From Hylemonella gracilis (GTDB lineage: Bacteria; Pseudomonadota; Gammaproteobacteria; Burkholderiales; Burkholderiaceae_C): a stretch of DNA of 64,000 bases. Numbering within the stretch: position 1 is the stretch's first letter; each line of letters begins with the position of its first letter. The notes below the pieces were generated by a model. That model had not been told where the DNA came from and searched no databases. It saw nothing but the letters and a program-made list of their open reading frames with translations. The stretch is taken from positions 1,885,501-1,949,500 of the forward strand of contig NZ_CP031395.1 in assembly GCF_004328645.1 (NCBI RefSeq), written 5' to 3'. The translations under genes were made by a program, and so were the position numbers. Shown one piece after another: positions 43,491 through 53,084 of the stretch.

Positions 43491-44474
43491 TCAGAGTCCC
43501 TGGACCACCGTGGGGTGGCGCAGGCGCAGGCGCAATTCCTGTTTCAAGCGCCGGTTGTCCAACTGGCGGGATTCACGCAGAAAACTCATGCGCTCCGGCG
43601 TTAGCGCCTGCTCGGCCTGCGCGCGCGTGAGGCGCGGGGCGCTCGGCAGGCCGTAGCGCTCGGCCGCGAGGTCGAGGTAGTCGCCCAGCTTCAGCCGCGT
43701 GTCGTCGCTGGCGTGGTAGATGCGGTGCGCGCGGCCACGCCAGAGCGCGGCCAGGCAGGCGCGCGCCAGGTCGTCCGCATGGATGTGGCTGGTGTACACG
43801 TCGTCCTCGGCGCGCAGCGTGGGCGTGCCGGCGAGCAGGCGTTCACGCGGGGTGCCGCCGGGGCGGTCTGGCGCGTAGATGCCGGGGATGCGCAGGATGC
43901 TCACCCGGCGCTGTGCACCGTGGCGGCCCCAGTCGCGCAGCATTCGTTCCGCCGCCACCCGCCGGCGCGCGCGCGCCGACAACGGGCGCGGCGTGCGGGT
44001 TTCGTCGATCAAGGCGCCCGCGCAGTCGCCGTACACGCCGCTGGTCGAACCGTAGACCAGGGCGATGCCGTAACCGAAGCCTGCTCCAGGACTTTGGGCG
44101 CTGCCGCGCGCCAAGGCCCGTAGCAGGGCGCGGGTGCGCGGATCGCCTTCGCCCTGGCCGGGCGGCGGGGCCAGGTGCAGCACGCGCGGCGCCAGGCTGG
44201 CGAGGCGGCGCAGGCTGGTTGGCTGGTCCAGGTTGCCGGCCAGGGGGGCAATGCCGCGCGCGCGCAGTTCCGGGTAGCGCGCGGGGCTGGAGCTCAGGGC
44301 CAGCACGCGCACCCGGGCTGGCAGGGCGGCCGCGGCCCGCAGGCCCACGTCGCCACAGCCCACGATCAGCAGGCGGGTGCGCCTGAAACGCATGGGCAGG
44401 GCAGGGCGGAGGGCAGGGCGACCGGACCGGGGCAGGGGTGGTCCGGCGCGGCGCCGGGGGACTGGCAAAATCAT
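43491..44474 (-). CDS. NAD(P)-binding SDR (YeeZ/atypical epimerase-like)
   Basis: About 327 residues. The Rossmann start is RLLIVGCGDVGLRAAAAL, at about residue 33. YGSTSGVYGDCAG, LRIPGIYAPDRPGG and the C-terminal DDTRLKLGDYLDLAAERYGLP follow. Resembles YeeZ-type atypical short-chain dehydrogenases of unknown substrate. ATG 44474 is the first ATG, and 44393 is a later alternative close to the Rossmann start. Divergent from the ferredoxin-reductase-type gene across 47 bases. Confidence 0.82.
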   Translation of the reverse strand: MILPVPRRRAGPPLPRSGRPALRPALPMRFRRTRLLIVGCGDVGLRAAAALPARVRVLALSSSPARYPELRARGIAPLAGNLDQPTSLRRLASLAPRVLHLAPPPGQGEGDPRTRALLRALARGSAQSPGAGFGYGIALVYGSTSGVYGDCAGALIDETRTPRPLSARARRRVAAERMLRDWGRHGAQRRVSILRIPGIYAPDRPGGTPRERLLAGTPTLRAEDDVYTSHIHADDLARACLAALWRGRAHRIYHASDDTRLKLGDYLDLAAERYGLPSAPRLTRAQAEQALTPERMSFLRESRQLDNRRLKQELRLRLRHPTVVQGL

Positions 44475-44521
44475 GGGTTCAACGCAGTTTTCTTCTGGAA
44501 CCGAGCAAGGATAAAGAGAGC

Positions 44522-45580
44522 ATGACATACCAAGTCACGGTGCAGCCGAGCGGGCGCAGTTTTGGCGTGGAGCCGGGCGAGGCGATTCTGGCCGCTGGCA
44601 TCCGGGCGGGCATCGGCCTGCCCTATGGCTGCCGCGACGGCGCCTGCGGTTCCTGCAAGAGCAAGAAGCTTTCCGGCACGGTGGTGCATGGTGTCCACCA
44701 AGCCAAGGCCCTGAGCCCCGAGGAAGAAGCCGCGGGCCTGGTGCTGACCTGCTGCGGCGTGCCGCACAGCGATGTGGTGCTCGAATCGCGCCAAGTGGTG
44801 GAGGCGGGCGCCTTCCCCATCAAGAAGTTGCCGGTGCGTGTGAGCACGCTGGAACGGCTCTCGTCCGACGTGATGCGCATCGTGCTGCAACTGCCGGCCA
44901 ACGACGGCTTCCAGTACCACGCCGGCCAGTACGTGGACTTCCTGCTGCGTGACGGCTCGCGCCGCAGCTACTCCATGGCCACCGCGCCCCACACCCGCGC
45001 AGGCCAGCCGGACGCCACCCCGCCCGTGGGCGCGATGATGGAACTGCACATCCGCCACATGCCGGGCGGTAAGTTCACCGACCACGTGTTTGGCGCGATG
45101 AAAGAAAAGGAAATCCTGCGCGCCGAAGGCCCCTTCGGCAGCTTCTCCCTGCGCGAGGACAGCGACAAGCCCCTGGTGCTGCTGGCCTCGGGCACGGGCT
45201 TCGCGCCCATCAAGGCTTTGATCGAGCAGATACAGCACAAAGGCATCACACGACCCGCCACCCTGTACTGGGGCGGCCGCCGCCCGCAGGATTTCTATCT
45301 GAACGACTGGGTCGTGCAGAAGGTCGCGGAGATGCCTAACCTGAAGTACGTGCCCGTGGCCTCTGATGCCTTGCCCGAAGACGGCTGGACCGGCCGGAGC
45401 GGTTTCGTCCACGCCGCCGTGCTGCAAGACATCCCCAATCTGTCGGGCCACCAGGTCTACGCCTGCGGCGCGCCCATCGTGGTCGAGTCGGCCCAGCGCG
45501 ATTACGTGAAAGCCGGCCTCCCCGAGGAAGAATTCTTCGCCGATTCCTTCACCAGCGAGGCAGACAAGCATGGCGCGTAG
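44522..45580 (+). CDS. 2Fe-2S ferredoxin/FAD/NAD reductase (CDP-6-deoxy-glucoseen reductase-like)
   Basis: A 352-residue electron-transfer protein in three parts. An N-terminal plant-type ferredoxin has Cys37, Cys42 and Cys45 (GCRDGACGSC) and a fourth Cys at 77 or 78 (LTCC). An FAD domain has RRSYSMATAP, and a C-terminal NAD domain has ASGTGFAPIKAL. Proteins of this order pass electrons from NAD(P)H to oxygenases or to AscD-like enzymes; in Burkholderiales this orphan form is common and its partner is not known to me. It lies 55 bases before a Bug receptor. Confidence 0.9.
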   Translation: MTYQVTVQPSGRSFGVEPGEAILAAGIRAGIGLPYGCRDGACGSCKSKKLSGTVVHGVHQAKALSPEEEAAGLVLTCCGVPHSDVVLESRQVVEAGAFPIKKLPVRVSTLERLSSDVMRIVLQLPANDGFQYHAGQYVDFLLRDGSRRSYSMATAPHTRAGQPDATPPVGAMMELHIRHMPGGKFTDHVFGAMKEKEILRAEGPFGSFSLREDSDKPLVLLASGTGFAPIKALIEQIQHKGITRPATLYWGGRRPQDFYLNDWVVQKVAEMPNLKYVPVASDALPEDGWTGRSGFVHAAVLQDIPNLSGHQVYACGAPIVVESAQRDYVKAGLPEEEFFADSFTSEADKHGA

Positions 45581-45635
45581 CGCCGTGCTGGCCGGAACCA
45601 CAAATGCTTGTAGCAATACCAACAAGGAGACACAC

Positions 45636-46604
45636 ATGAAACGCCGCATTCTGCCCATGCTGGCCCTGGTCGTCCTCGGCCTGGCCCAGCTTCCCGCCAG
45701 CGCACAGGACAAGCCCATCCGCCTCGTCGTTCCTTACGCACCCGGCGGCCCGCTGGACATCACGGCGCGCTTTCTGGCGGAGCGCGTGAAGGACACGCTG
45801 GGCACGGTCATCATCGACAACAAGCCTGGCGCGGGGGGCAACATCGGCACGGATGCCGTCGCCAAGGCGGCTCCGGATGGCCTGACCATCGGACTGGCGG
45901 CGACGGCCACGCACGCCGTCAACCCTTGGCTGTTCAGCAAGATGCCGTATAACGCCGCGACGGATTTCTCGCCCATCACGCAGATGGTGCGCGTGCCGAA
46001 TGTGCTGGTGATGAATGCCAACACTGCGCAGAAGTTGAACATCAACAGCCTGCAGGATCTGATTGCCTACGCCGAGGCCAACCCCGGCAAGCTCAACTAC
46101 GGTAGCGGCGGCAACGGCAGCGCCGGGCATCTGGCGGGTGAGTTGTTCAAGTCGCGGGCAGGCATCAATGCCCTGCATGTGCCCTTCAATGGCGCCAATC
46201 CGGCGCAACTGGCCCTGCTCAGCGGCCAGGTGGATTTCAACTTCGACAACCTGGCCACCGCGGCGGTCAACATCCGCGCGGGCAAGCTCAAGGCGCTGGC
46301 GGTGACCTCGATCAAGCGCAGTCCTGCCTTGCCGGATGTGCCCGCCGTGGCCGAAACGCTCAAGGGTTTCGCGGTGGACACCTGGTGGGGGCTGGTGGCA
46401 CCTGCTGGCATGCCCAAGGACGTGGTGGCGAGGCTGAACAAGGCCTTTGTCACGGCCTTGAACACACCGGAAACACATGAGCGGTTCGCCTCGTTGATGG
46501 CCGAACCCGTGCCCACTACGCCCGAGGCCTTCGGCGCCTTAATGAAAGCCGAGTTGGCAAAGTACGAGTCGATGGTCAAGGCGTCCGGGGCTAGGGTGGA
46601 CTGA
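45636..46604 (+). CDS. Bug/TctC family tripartite tricarboxylate transporter receptor
   Basis: A 322-residue periplasmic receptor with a signal peptide ending ASA near residue 23. PIRLVVPYAPGGPLDITAR, NKPGAGGNIGTDAVAKAAPDGLTIGL and PDVPAVAETLKGF are family landmarks. It belongs to a different subgroup from the two receptors at 19543 and 35106, lacking their ANNK and GNPGNGTIGHL segments. Ligand unknown. ATG 45636 follows AAGGAGAC. Confidence 0.92.
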   Translation: MKRRILPMLALVVLGLAQLPASAQDKPIRLVVPYAPGGPLDITARFLAERVKDTLGTVIIDNKPGAGGNIGTDAVAKAAPDGLTIGLAATATHAVNPWLFSKMPYNAATDFSPITQMVRVPNVLVMNANTAQKLNINSLQDLIAYAEANPGKLNYGSGGNGSAGHLAGELFKSRAGINALHVPFNGANPAQLALLSGQVDFNFDNLATAAVNIRAGKLKALAVTSIKRSPALPDVPAVAETLKGFAVDTWWGLVAPAGMPKDVVARLNKAFVTALNTPETHERFASLMAEPVPTTPEAFGALMKAELAKYESMVKASGARVD

Positions 46605-46797
46605 GGGAACGCTGGCTGCTCGCTCGTTTTTCGTAAGAGTTGAGTAAGCGAAAGCTGGGGCTGAGAGAGTGCATCGTGCCTGCTGTCCACAGGCGGCAAG
46701 GCCAGGCACGGCATCTGTTCTAGGCCGAGAATGCTGGTCTGCGCGATGCTTTAAGGTATAAATCAAGGTACTACTAGCTAGTTTGAGGATAGACGTA

Positions 46798-47271
46798 ATG
46801 CGTTGTCAGTCAACTTATTCCGCATTTTTGCCTGCTCCTTCTATATCGCGTGGGATCTTGAGAATAGCCGCTCGCATTTTTCTTGTTGCTCTCTGCACCC
46901 TCTTGGCTTCCTGCTTCCCGACCACTGTTGCTGAGCTCAAGGCCTCGGCGCCGCGCTACGAATTCTCGTCAGCAGCGGGTTATCAGGCGACCTATCGTCA
47001 GGTATTTCAGTTCCTCGATAAATGCGTCAATGGTGGTTTTCTTATGTCGACAAACAATGTTCAAGGCAATCTATATACCGACATAAGTTCTGGAGAGATT
47101 ACGGTACGCAATAACAATATGGGTGACAGATCTACTCTCCTGCAAGTAGAAATCAATGGGGTCAATGCAAAATCGCAAGTCATTGTCTATTCAGTCAATA
47201 TTGGCATCTGGAAAGACTATGGTCGCGTGATTGAGCGCAATCTAAATACTGGCAGTGCAGAGTGCAGATGA
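46798..47271 (+). CDS. Lipoprotein of unknown function, AT-rich
   Basis: A 157-residue protein with a signal and a lipobox LLASC, preceded by a long n-region (about 24 residues before the hydrophobic stretch). After Cys39 it is a soluble beta-rich protein, with a conserved-looking YQATYRQVFQFLDKC and GNLYTDISSGEITVRN. Its GC content is clearly below its neighbours. No family recognised. It stands alone between the Bug receptor and the DUF2917 gene. Confidence 0.65.
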   Translation: MRCQSTYSAFLPAPSISRGILRIAARIFLVALCTLLASCFPTTVAELKASAPRYEFSSAAGYQATYRQVFQFLDKCVNGGFLMSTNNVQGNLYTDISSGEITVRNNNMGDRSTLLQVEINGVNAKSQVIVYSVNIGIWKDYGRVIERNLNTGSAECR

Positions 47272-47286
47272 CGGGCGGTATTGCAA

Positions 47287-47625
47287 TCACCTGATGTGCA
47301 GCGCCGCCAGCACGCCAGTCAGGGACTGGACCCACCGCCCCGGGAACATAGGGTTCAGGTAGATCATCGGCTGCGACTGCAGCAAGCCCTGCACCTGCGC
47401 AGGGGAGAGCGCCACGATCTCGATCCAGCCACCGCGCTCCACCACGTGCACGTCCTCCGTGTGCACCGTGGCCTCTACGTTGAACACCATGCCGCCCAGC
47501 CATGAGGGCGGCGACATCACCCGGACGCTGCCTTCCACGACGCGCAAGGCGAATCCCGGGCTGACGGGTATGCGCAAGGTCTGGCCCGGTTCTAGTTCGA
47601 TGAATTCGGCAAGCGCAGCGGTCAT
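47287..47625 (-). CDS. DUF2917 domain-containing protein
   Basis: A 112-residue small protein. The core FIELEPGQTLRIPVSPGFALRVVEGSVRVM is the cupin-like DUF2917 pattern, and a hydrophobic C-terminus ends LTGVLAALHIR. I do not know its function. It is divergent from a MocR-type regulator with about 170 bases between them; the pairing is frequent in this group of bacteria as I recall, so it may be the regulator's target. Confidence 0.75.
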   Translation of the reverse strand: MTAALAEFIELEPGQTLRIPVSPGFALRVVEGSVRVMSPPSWLGGMVFNVEATVHTEDVHVVERGGWIEIVALSPAQVQGLLQSQPMIYLNPMFPGRWVQSLTGVLAALHIR

Positions 47626-47796
47626 GAAAGCACCTCGTGGAGTGAGTGGGTGAGGGCTTCATCGTAGAAATCCAAGCGCGCAAAAAACAGGCACAGCGCC
47701 GCGGCATGCAAGGCACAACAGACGTACCGCCGACCATCTGTTATGGTGTCCCCGTCCGCAATCTGCATCTGTTTTTGCCGTGCCGAGAAAGAGAAG

Positions 47797-49281
47797 ATGC
47801 GACTTGAACCGCCGAAACGCCCCATGGACACCCCGCCGCTCTACCGCCAACTCGCCGCGCATTACCTCGACGCGATCCGTGCCGGGGCGCTCCAGCCGGG
47901 CGACAAGCTGCCCTCGCTGCGCAGCCTGATGCGCCAGCACGACATCAGCCTGTCCACCGCGCTGCAGCTCTGCCGGAACATGGAAAGCGAAGGCTGGGTT
48001 GAGGCGCGCGACCGCTCGGGTTACTTCGTGAAGCGCCCGCGCCGCCTGGCCATCGCCGCGATGGACGAGCCCGCCACCGACGTCGCGCCCGACCCGGCCC
48101 AGTACGTCGGCATCCACTCGAAAGTCTCGGACTTCGTCGCGCGCCGCCGCCAGGGCGAAGTGCGCATCGATTTCTCCAGCGCGCGTGGCGCGCCCGAGCT
48201 CTACCCCGGCGAGGCCTTGCGCGCGGCCATGATGCGGCTGCTGCGCCAGAAGCCCGCGCTGCTGACCACCGCTACCCCTTCGCGCAGCCTCAACCCGTTG
48301 CGGGAAGCCGCCGCGCGGCGTGGCCTGCGCGTGGGCATGACGCTCTCGCCCCAGGAGGTGCTGACCACCAACGGCTGCATCGAGGCGCTCAACCTCGCCC
48401 TGCGTGCGGTGGCGCAGCCGGGCGACACCGTCGCGGTTGAGTCGCCGACCTTCTATGGCCTGCTGCAAGTGCTGGAAAGCCTGGGCATGCGCGCGCTCGA
48501 AATCCCCACCAGCCCGCAGACAGGGCTTTCCATCGAAGCGCTGGAGATGGCGCTGGGCGCCTACGACAACATCAAGGCCGTCGTCACCGTGCCGCACCTG
48601 CAGAACCCGCTGGGCAGCGTGATGCCTGACGCGCACAAGGAGCGGCTGGTGGCGCTGTGCGAACGCCATGGCATCGCGCTCATCGAGGACGACACCTACA
48701 GCGAATTGCTGGACACGGACACCCCGCCACGCGCGATCAAGTCCTGGGACCGCACGGGTAATGTCATCCATTGCGCCTCGCTGCACAAAATCCTCGCGCC
48801 GGGCATGCGGCTGGGCTGGATCTCGGCCGGGCGCTGGCAGAGCCGGGTGGAGATGCTCAAGTTCACCCAGTCCCGCAGCAACGAAGAACTGTCGCAAGGG
48901 GCCGTGGGCGACTACATGAACACCGGTGATTACGACCGGCATCTGCGTCGCTTGCGTGAGCGCCTTCGGCAGCAGCGCGAACAGACCGCCGACGCGATCG
49001 CGGCGCATTTTCCGTCGGGCACGCGCTTGAACTATCCGCCGGGGGGCTTGCAACTGTGGGTGGAGCTGCCTGAGCGTCTTTCGTCGATGACGGTGTTCGA
49101 CCGGGCGCTGCGTGAGAGGATCTTCGTCGCGCCGGGGACCTTGTTCTCAAACTCCTCGCGCTTTGACCACTACCTGCGCATCAACTGCGGCTGGCCGATC
49201 ACCGAGCCTATCCAAGCGGCGCTGCGGCGGCTGGGGGCGATCGTGGGGGAATGCGCTGCGGTGCCGCGCAAGGTAGCGTAA
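47797..49281 (+). CDS. MocR family PLP-dependent transcriptional regulator
   Basis: A 494-residue fusion of a GntR-type winged helix with an aminotransferase-like domain. LYRQLAAHYLDAIRAGALQPGDKLPSLRSLMRQHDISLSTALQL is the DNA-binding part (residues about 18-60). The PLP domain has TTNGCIEALNLAL, EDDTYSELL and the PLP Lys in ASLHKILAPGMRLGW. It would sense an amino compound. GAGAAAGAGAAG precedes ATG 47797; ATG 47824 is also possible. Likely target is the divergent DUF2917 gene. Confidence 0.88.
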   Translation: MRLEPPKRPMDTPPLYRQLAAHYLDAIRAGALQPGDKLPSLRSLMRQHDISLSTALQLCRNMESEGWVEARDRSGYFVKRPRRLAIAAMDEPATDVAPDPAQYVGIHSKVSDFVARRRQGEVRIDFSSARGAPELYPGEALRAAMMRLLRQKPALLTTATPSRSLNPLREAAARRGLRVGMTLSPQEVLTTNGCIEALNLALRAVAQPGDTVAVESPTFYGLLQVLESLGMRALEIPTSPQTGLSIEALEMALGAYDNIKAVVTVPHLQNPLGSVMPDAHKERLVALCERHGIALIEDDTYSELLDTDTPPRAIKSWDRTGNVIHCASLHKILAPGMRLGWISAGRWQSRVEMLKFTQSRSNEELSQGAVGDYMNTGDYDRHLRRLRERLRQQREQTADAIAAHFPSGTRLNYPPGGLQLWVELPERLSSMTVFDRALRERIFVAPGTLFSNSSRFDHYLRINCGWPITEPIQAALRRLGAIVGECAAVPRKVA

Positions 49282-49295
49282 AGAAGTTTTGATGC

Positions 49296-49324
49296 AGCGT
49301 GTCGGGCAGCAGGCCCGACACGCT
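49296..49324. terminator. Bidirectional terminator between MocR and livF
   Basis: AGCGTGTCGGGC and GCCCGACACGCT, 12-base perfect arms with a 5-base loop, between convergent genes. On the minus strand it is followed by a weak T-rich stretch (complement of AAGTTTTGATG). Confidence 0.7.
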
Positions 49325-49341
49325 CGCGCGAGAGCCCGCGT

Positions 49342-50073
<732 letters not shown>

Positions 50074-50078
50074 GATGT

Positions 50079-50885
50079 TTATGCGGCGGTGGCTTCGGCG
50101 GCCGTCTTGGCGCCGCCGTGGCCCAGATAGGCCTCGATCACTTTTTCGTTCCTCTGCACTTCGGCGGGCGTGCCTTCGGCGATGCGGCGGCCGTAGTCGA
50201 GCACGGTCACGCGGTCGCACAGACCCATGACGAGCTTCACGTCGTGTTCGATCAGCAACACGGTGACGCCGTCCTTGCTGATGCGCTCAATCAGGGTGCG
50301 CAGTTCCACCTTCTCGGTGGCGTTCATGCCTGCGGCGGGTTCGTCCAGGGCCAGCAGCTTGGGCTCCGTGGCCAGGGCGCGGGCGATTTCCAGGCGGCGC
50401 TGGTCACCGTAGGAGAGCGTGCGGGCCTTGTAGTCGGCGAACTGGCCGATGCCAACGTAGTCCAGCAGTTCCTGCGCGCGTTTGGCGATGGCGGCTTCTT
50501 CCTGCTTGAAGCTCTTGGAACGCAGGATGGCGCCCAGCAGACCCGAACGCGAGCGGATGTGGCGACCGACCATCACGTTCTCCAGCGCCGTCATGTCGGC
50601 GAAGAGTCGGATGTTCTGGAAGGTGCGCGCGATGCCCGCCTTGGCGACTTCGTGCACCGCCGTGGGCTTGTACGACTGGCCGCCCAGCACGAACTCGCCG
50701 CTGTCGGGCGTGTACAGGCCGGTGATCACGTTGAAGAAGGTCGTCTTGCCTGCGCCGTTAGGGCCGATCAGGCCGTAGACTTGGCCGCGCTCGATCATCA
50801 GGCTCACGTCGTTCAGGGCTTGCAGGCCGCCGAAACGCTTGGACACGCCATTGACGTACAGCAGGGTTTCCTTGTTCTGGCTCAT
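50079..50885 (-). CDS. livG: Branched-chain amino acid ABC transporter ATP-binding protein LivG
   Basis: A 268-residue ABC ATPase with Walker A GPNGAGKTTFF, family-specific KAGIARTFQNIRLFADMTALENV, a divergent signature LSYGDQRRLEIARAL (characteristic of LivG) and Walker B LLALDEPAAGMN. The start at 50885 overlaps livM by 4 bases, and livF begins 5 bases after its stop. Functions in the cytoplasm bound to LivHM. Confidence 0.93.
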   Translation of the reverse strand: MSQNKETLLYVNGVSKRFGGLQALNDVSLMIERGQVYGLIGPNGAGKTTFFNVITGLYTPDSGEFVLGGQSYKPTAVHEVAKAGIARTFQNIRLFADMTALENVMVGRHIRSRSGLLGAILRSKSFKQEEAAIAKRAQELLDYVGIGQFADYKARTLSYGDQRRLEIARALATEPKLLALDEPAAGMNATEKVELRTLIERISKDGVTVLLIEHDVKLVMGLCDRVTVLDYGRRIAEGTPAEVQRNEKVIEAYLGHGGAKTAAEATAA

Positions 50886-52015
50886 GCTGCGCTCCCCTGG
50901 GCCGATGCCTTGTTCTTGCCTTCCGCTGTCTTGCGGGATTTGCCGTGTTCCGGTGAGGGCCACAGGCCACGCGGGCGCAACAGCATGATGATGATCATGG
51001 CCAGGGCGATCAGCAGCTGGCGCAGGATGGACGAATCCAGGCGGCCATCCGTGATCGCCTGCAGCGGTCCGGCGACGTAGCGCAGCATCTCGGGCAGGGA
51101 GGCCAGCAGCACCGCGCCCAGCACCACGCCGGGGAGGTGGCCGATGCCGCCCAGCACCACCATGGCGACGATCATGATCGACTCCATCAGGCTGAACGAT
51201 TCGGGCGAGATGAAGCCCTGGAAGGCCGCGAACATGGCGCCGGAGACACCCCCGAAGGTGGCGCCCATGGCGAAAGCCAGCAGCTTCATGTTGCGGGTGT
51301 TGATGCCCATGGCCTTGGCGGCGGTTTCATCCTCGCGGATAGCCATCCAGGCGCGGCCGATGCGCGACAGTTCCAGGCGGTGGCAGATGACGACGCTCAC
51401 CAGCACCAGCGCGAGGAACAGGTAGTAGTACATGACGACGGGCGTCACGGTGTAGCCGAAGAAATCCCAGCGCTGTCCCAGGCTGAAGCCGAAGAAGTGG
51501 ATCGGGTCGATCTGGCTGATGCCCTTGGGGCCGTTGGTGATGTTGTAGGGATGGTCCAGGTTGTTCATGAACACCCGGATGATTTCGCCGAAACCCAGCG
51601 TCACGATGGCGAGGTAGTCGCCGCGCAGCTTCAAGGTGGGCGCGCCCAGCAGGATGCCGAAGATGCCTGCGATCGCCGCTCCCAGTGGGATGGCCACCCA
51701 CAGCGGCATGTGCACGCCGTTGGGGAACATGGCCGCGAATGCGGGGAAGCTGTCGGACAGGTGCGGCGAGGCCAATAGGCCGAACATGTAGGCGCCGACC
51801 GCGAAGAAGGCGACGAAACCCAGGTCCAGCAGGCCGGCGTAGCCAACCACGATGTTCAGGCCCAGGGCCAGCAGCACGAACAGCAGGGCCATGTCGGCGA
51901 TGCGCACCCACGCGCTGCCGAAGCCTTGCAACAGGATGGGCAGCACCAGCAGGCCCACGGCCGCCAGCAGGATGCCGAGGAGGCGCTGCCGGGTAGTCAT
52001 TTGGGAGAAATTCAT
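50882..52015 (-). CDS. livM: Branched-chain amino acid ABC transporter permease LivM
   Basis: A 377-residue inner-membrane permease with about nine spans. Typical segments are ALGLNIVVGYAGLLDLGFVAFFAVGAYMFGLL, the cytoplasmic loop LRGDYLAIVTLGFGEIIRVFMNN with the interface EEAA-like motif, and RAWMAIREDETAAKAMGINTRNMKLLAFA. Overlaps livG by 4 bases; livH lies 35 bases upstream. Confidence 0.94.
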   Translation of the reverse strand: MNFSQMTTRQRLLGILLAAVGLLVLPILLQGFGSAWVRIADMALLFVLLALGLNIVVGYAGLLDLGFVAFFAVGAYMFGLLASPHLSDSFPAFAAMFPNGVHMPLWVAIPLGAAIAGIFGILLGAPTLKLRGDYLAIVTLGFGEIIRVFMNNLDHPYNITNGPKGISQIDPIHFFGFSLGQRWDFFGYTVTPVVMYYYLFLALVLVSVVICHRLELSRIGRAWMAIREDETAAKAMGINTRNMKLLAFAMGATFGGVSGAMFAAFQGFISPESFSLMESIMIVAMVVLGGIGHLPGVVLGAVLLASLPEMLRYVAGPLQAITDGRLDSSILRQLLIALAMIIIMLLRPRGLWPSPEHGKSRKTAEGKNKASAQGSAA

Positions 52016-52050
52016 AGCAACGTTTCTTTGATCAAGCAGCAGGCATGGCC

Positions 52051-52971
52051 TCAGGCACGGTCCGCGATGCGTTCACCCAGCAGGCCGGAGGGACGCAGCG
52101 TGAGCACGACGATGAGCACGGCGAAGGCGAAGATGTCCACGTAGTGGCTGCCCAGCACGCCCCCCGTGAGATCACCGATGTAACCCGCGCCGATGGATTC
52201 GATCAGCCCCAGCAGGATGCCGCCGACGACGGCGCCCGCCAGGTTGCCAATGCCGCCAAGCACCGCAGCCGTGAAGGCCTTGATACCGGGGATGAACCCC
52301 ATGGCGTGCTGCACGGTGCCGTAGTTGCTGGCCCACATCACGCCGGCCAGCGCCGCGAGCATGGCGCCGATCACGAAGGTGGCGGAAATCACGTTATTGG
52401 GTTTCACGCCCATGAGCGCGGCCACGCGCTGGTTTTCCGCCGTGGCGCGCATCGCCCGGCCCAGCTTGGTGCCGTGCACCAGCCACATCAAGCCCGCCAG
52501 CGTCAAGGCCGTGACGACGAGGATCATGATCTGGGTGGGGGTGATGCTTGCGCCGCCCAGTGAAATCGGCTCGCTCGGTAGCAGGGTGGGGTAGGACTTG
52601 TAGTTCGGCTTCCAGATGATCATGGCCAGCGTCTGCAGCAAGATGGACATGCCGATGGCGGTGATCAGTGGCGCGAGGCGCGGGCTGTTGCGCAGCGGCC
52701 GGTAGGCCACGCGCTCGATGGTGTAGTTGAGGGCTGCGGCGACCAGGCAGGCGACGACCAGTGCCACCAGCAGCACCAGCCAAGGTGGTAGCAGGGGCTG
52801 GATGAAGCCGATGACCGTCCAGCTCACGAGAGCGCCCACCATCAGCACTTCGCCGTGGGCGAAGTTGATGAGGCCGATGATGCCGTACACCATGGTGTAA
52901 CCCAGGGCGACGAGGGCATACATGCTGCCCAGCACCAGTCCGTTGATGATCTGTTGAAAGAAAATGTCCAT
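52051..52971 (-). CDS. livH: Branched-chain amino acid ABC transporter permease LivH
   Basis: A 306-residue permease beginning FFQQIINGLVLGSMYALVALGYTMVYGIIGLINFAHGEV, the classic LivH start. GTKLGRAMRATAENQRVAALMGVKPNNVI is the ATPase-contact loop. First gene of livHMGF; the periplasmic binding protein is not adjacent, so the system must use a receptor encoded elsewhere. ATG 52971 is chosen over an upstream in-frame start. Confidence 0.94.
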   Translation of the reverse strand: MDIFFQQIINGLVLGSMYALVALGYTMVYGIIGLINFAHGEVLMVGALVSWTVIGFIQPLLPPWLVLLVALVVACLVAAALNYTIERVAYRPLRNSPRLAPLITAIGMSILLQTLAMIIWKPNYKSYPTLLPSEPISLGGASITPTQIMILVVTALTLAGLMWLVHGTKLGRAMRATAENQRVAALMGVKPNNVISATFVIGAMLAALAGVMWASNYGTVQHAMGFIPGIKAFTAAVLGGIGNLAGAVVGGILLGLIESIGAGYIGDLTGGVLGSHYVDIFAFAVLIVVLTLRPSGLLGERIADRA

Positions 52972-53084
52972 AGAAAAGCAGGCCTCGGGGTTTTGCGCCA
53001 AGGTGGTTGCAAGCTTTATGCCACTTGTGGCGGCGGGGGGAATGAAGAGTGCTCGCGCGCCTTGGCGGACACCCGGGGTGGCCG

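Noticed and set aside
43491-44474. Reading the SDR as a UDP-sugar epimerase linked to galU
   Set aside because: Sequence fits atypical YeeZ-like SDRs, and it is far from galU and from the glycan cassette.
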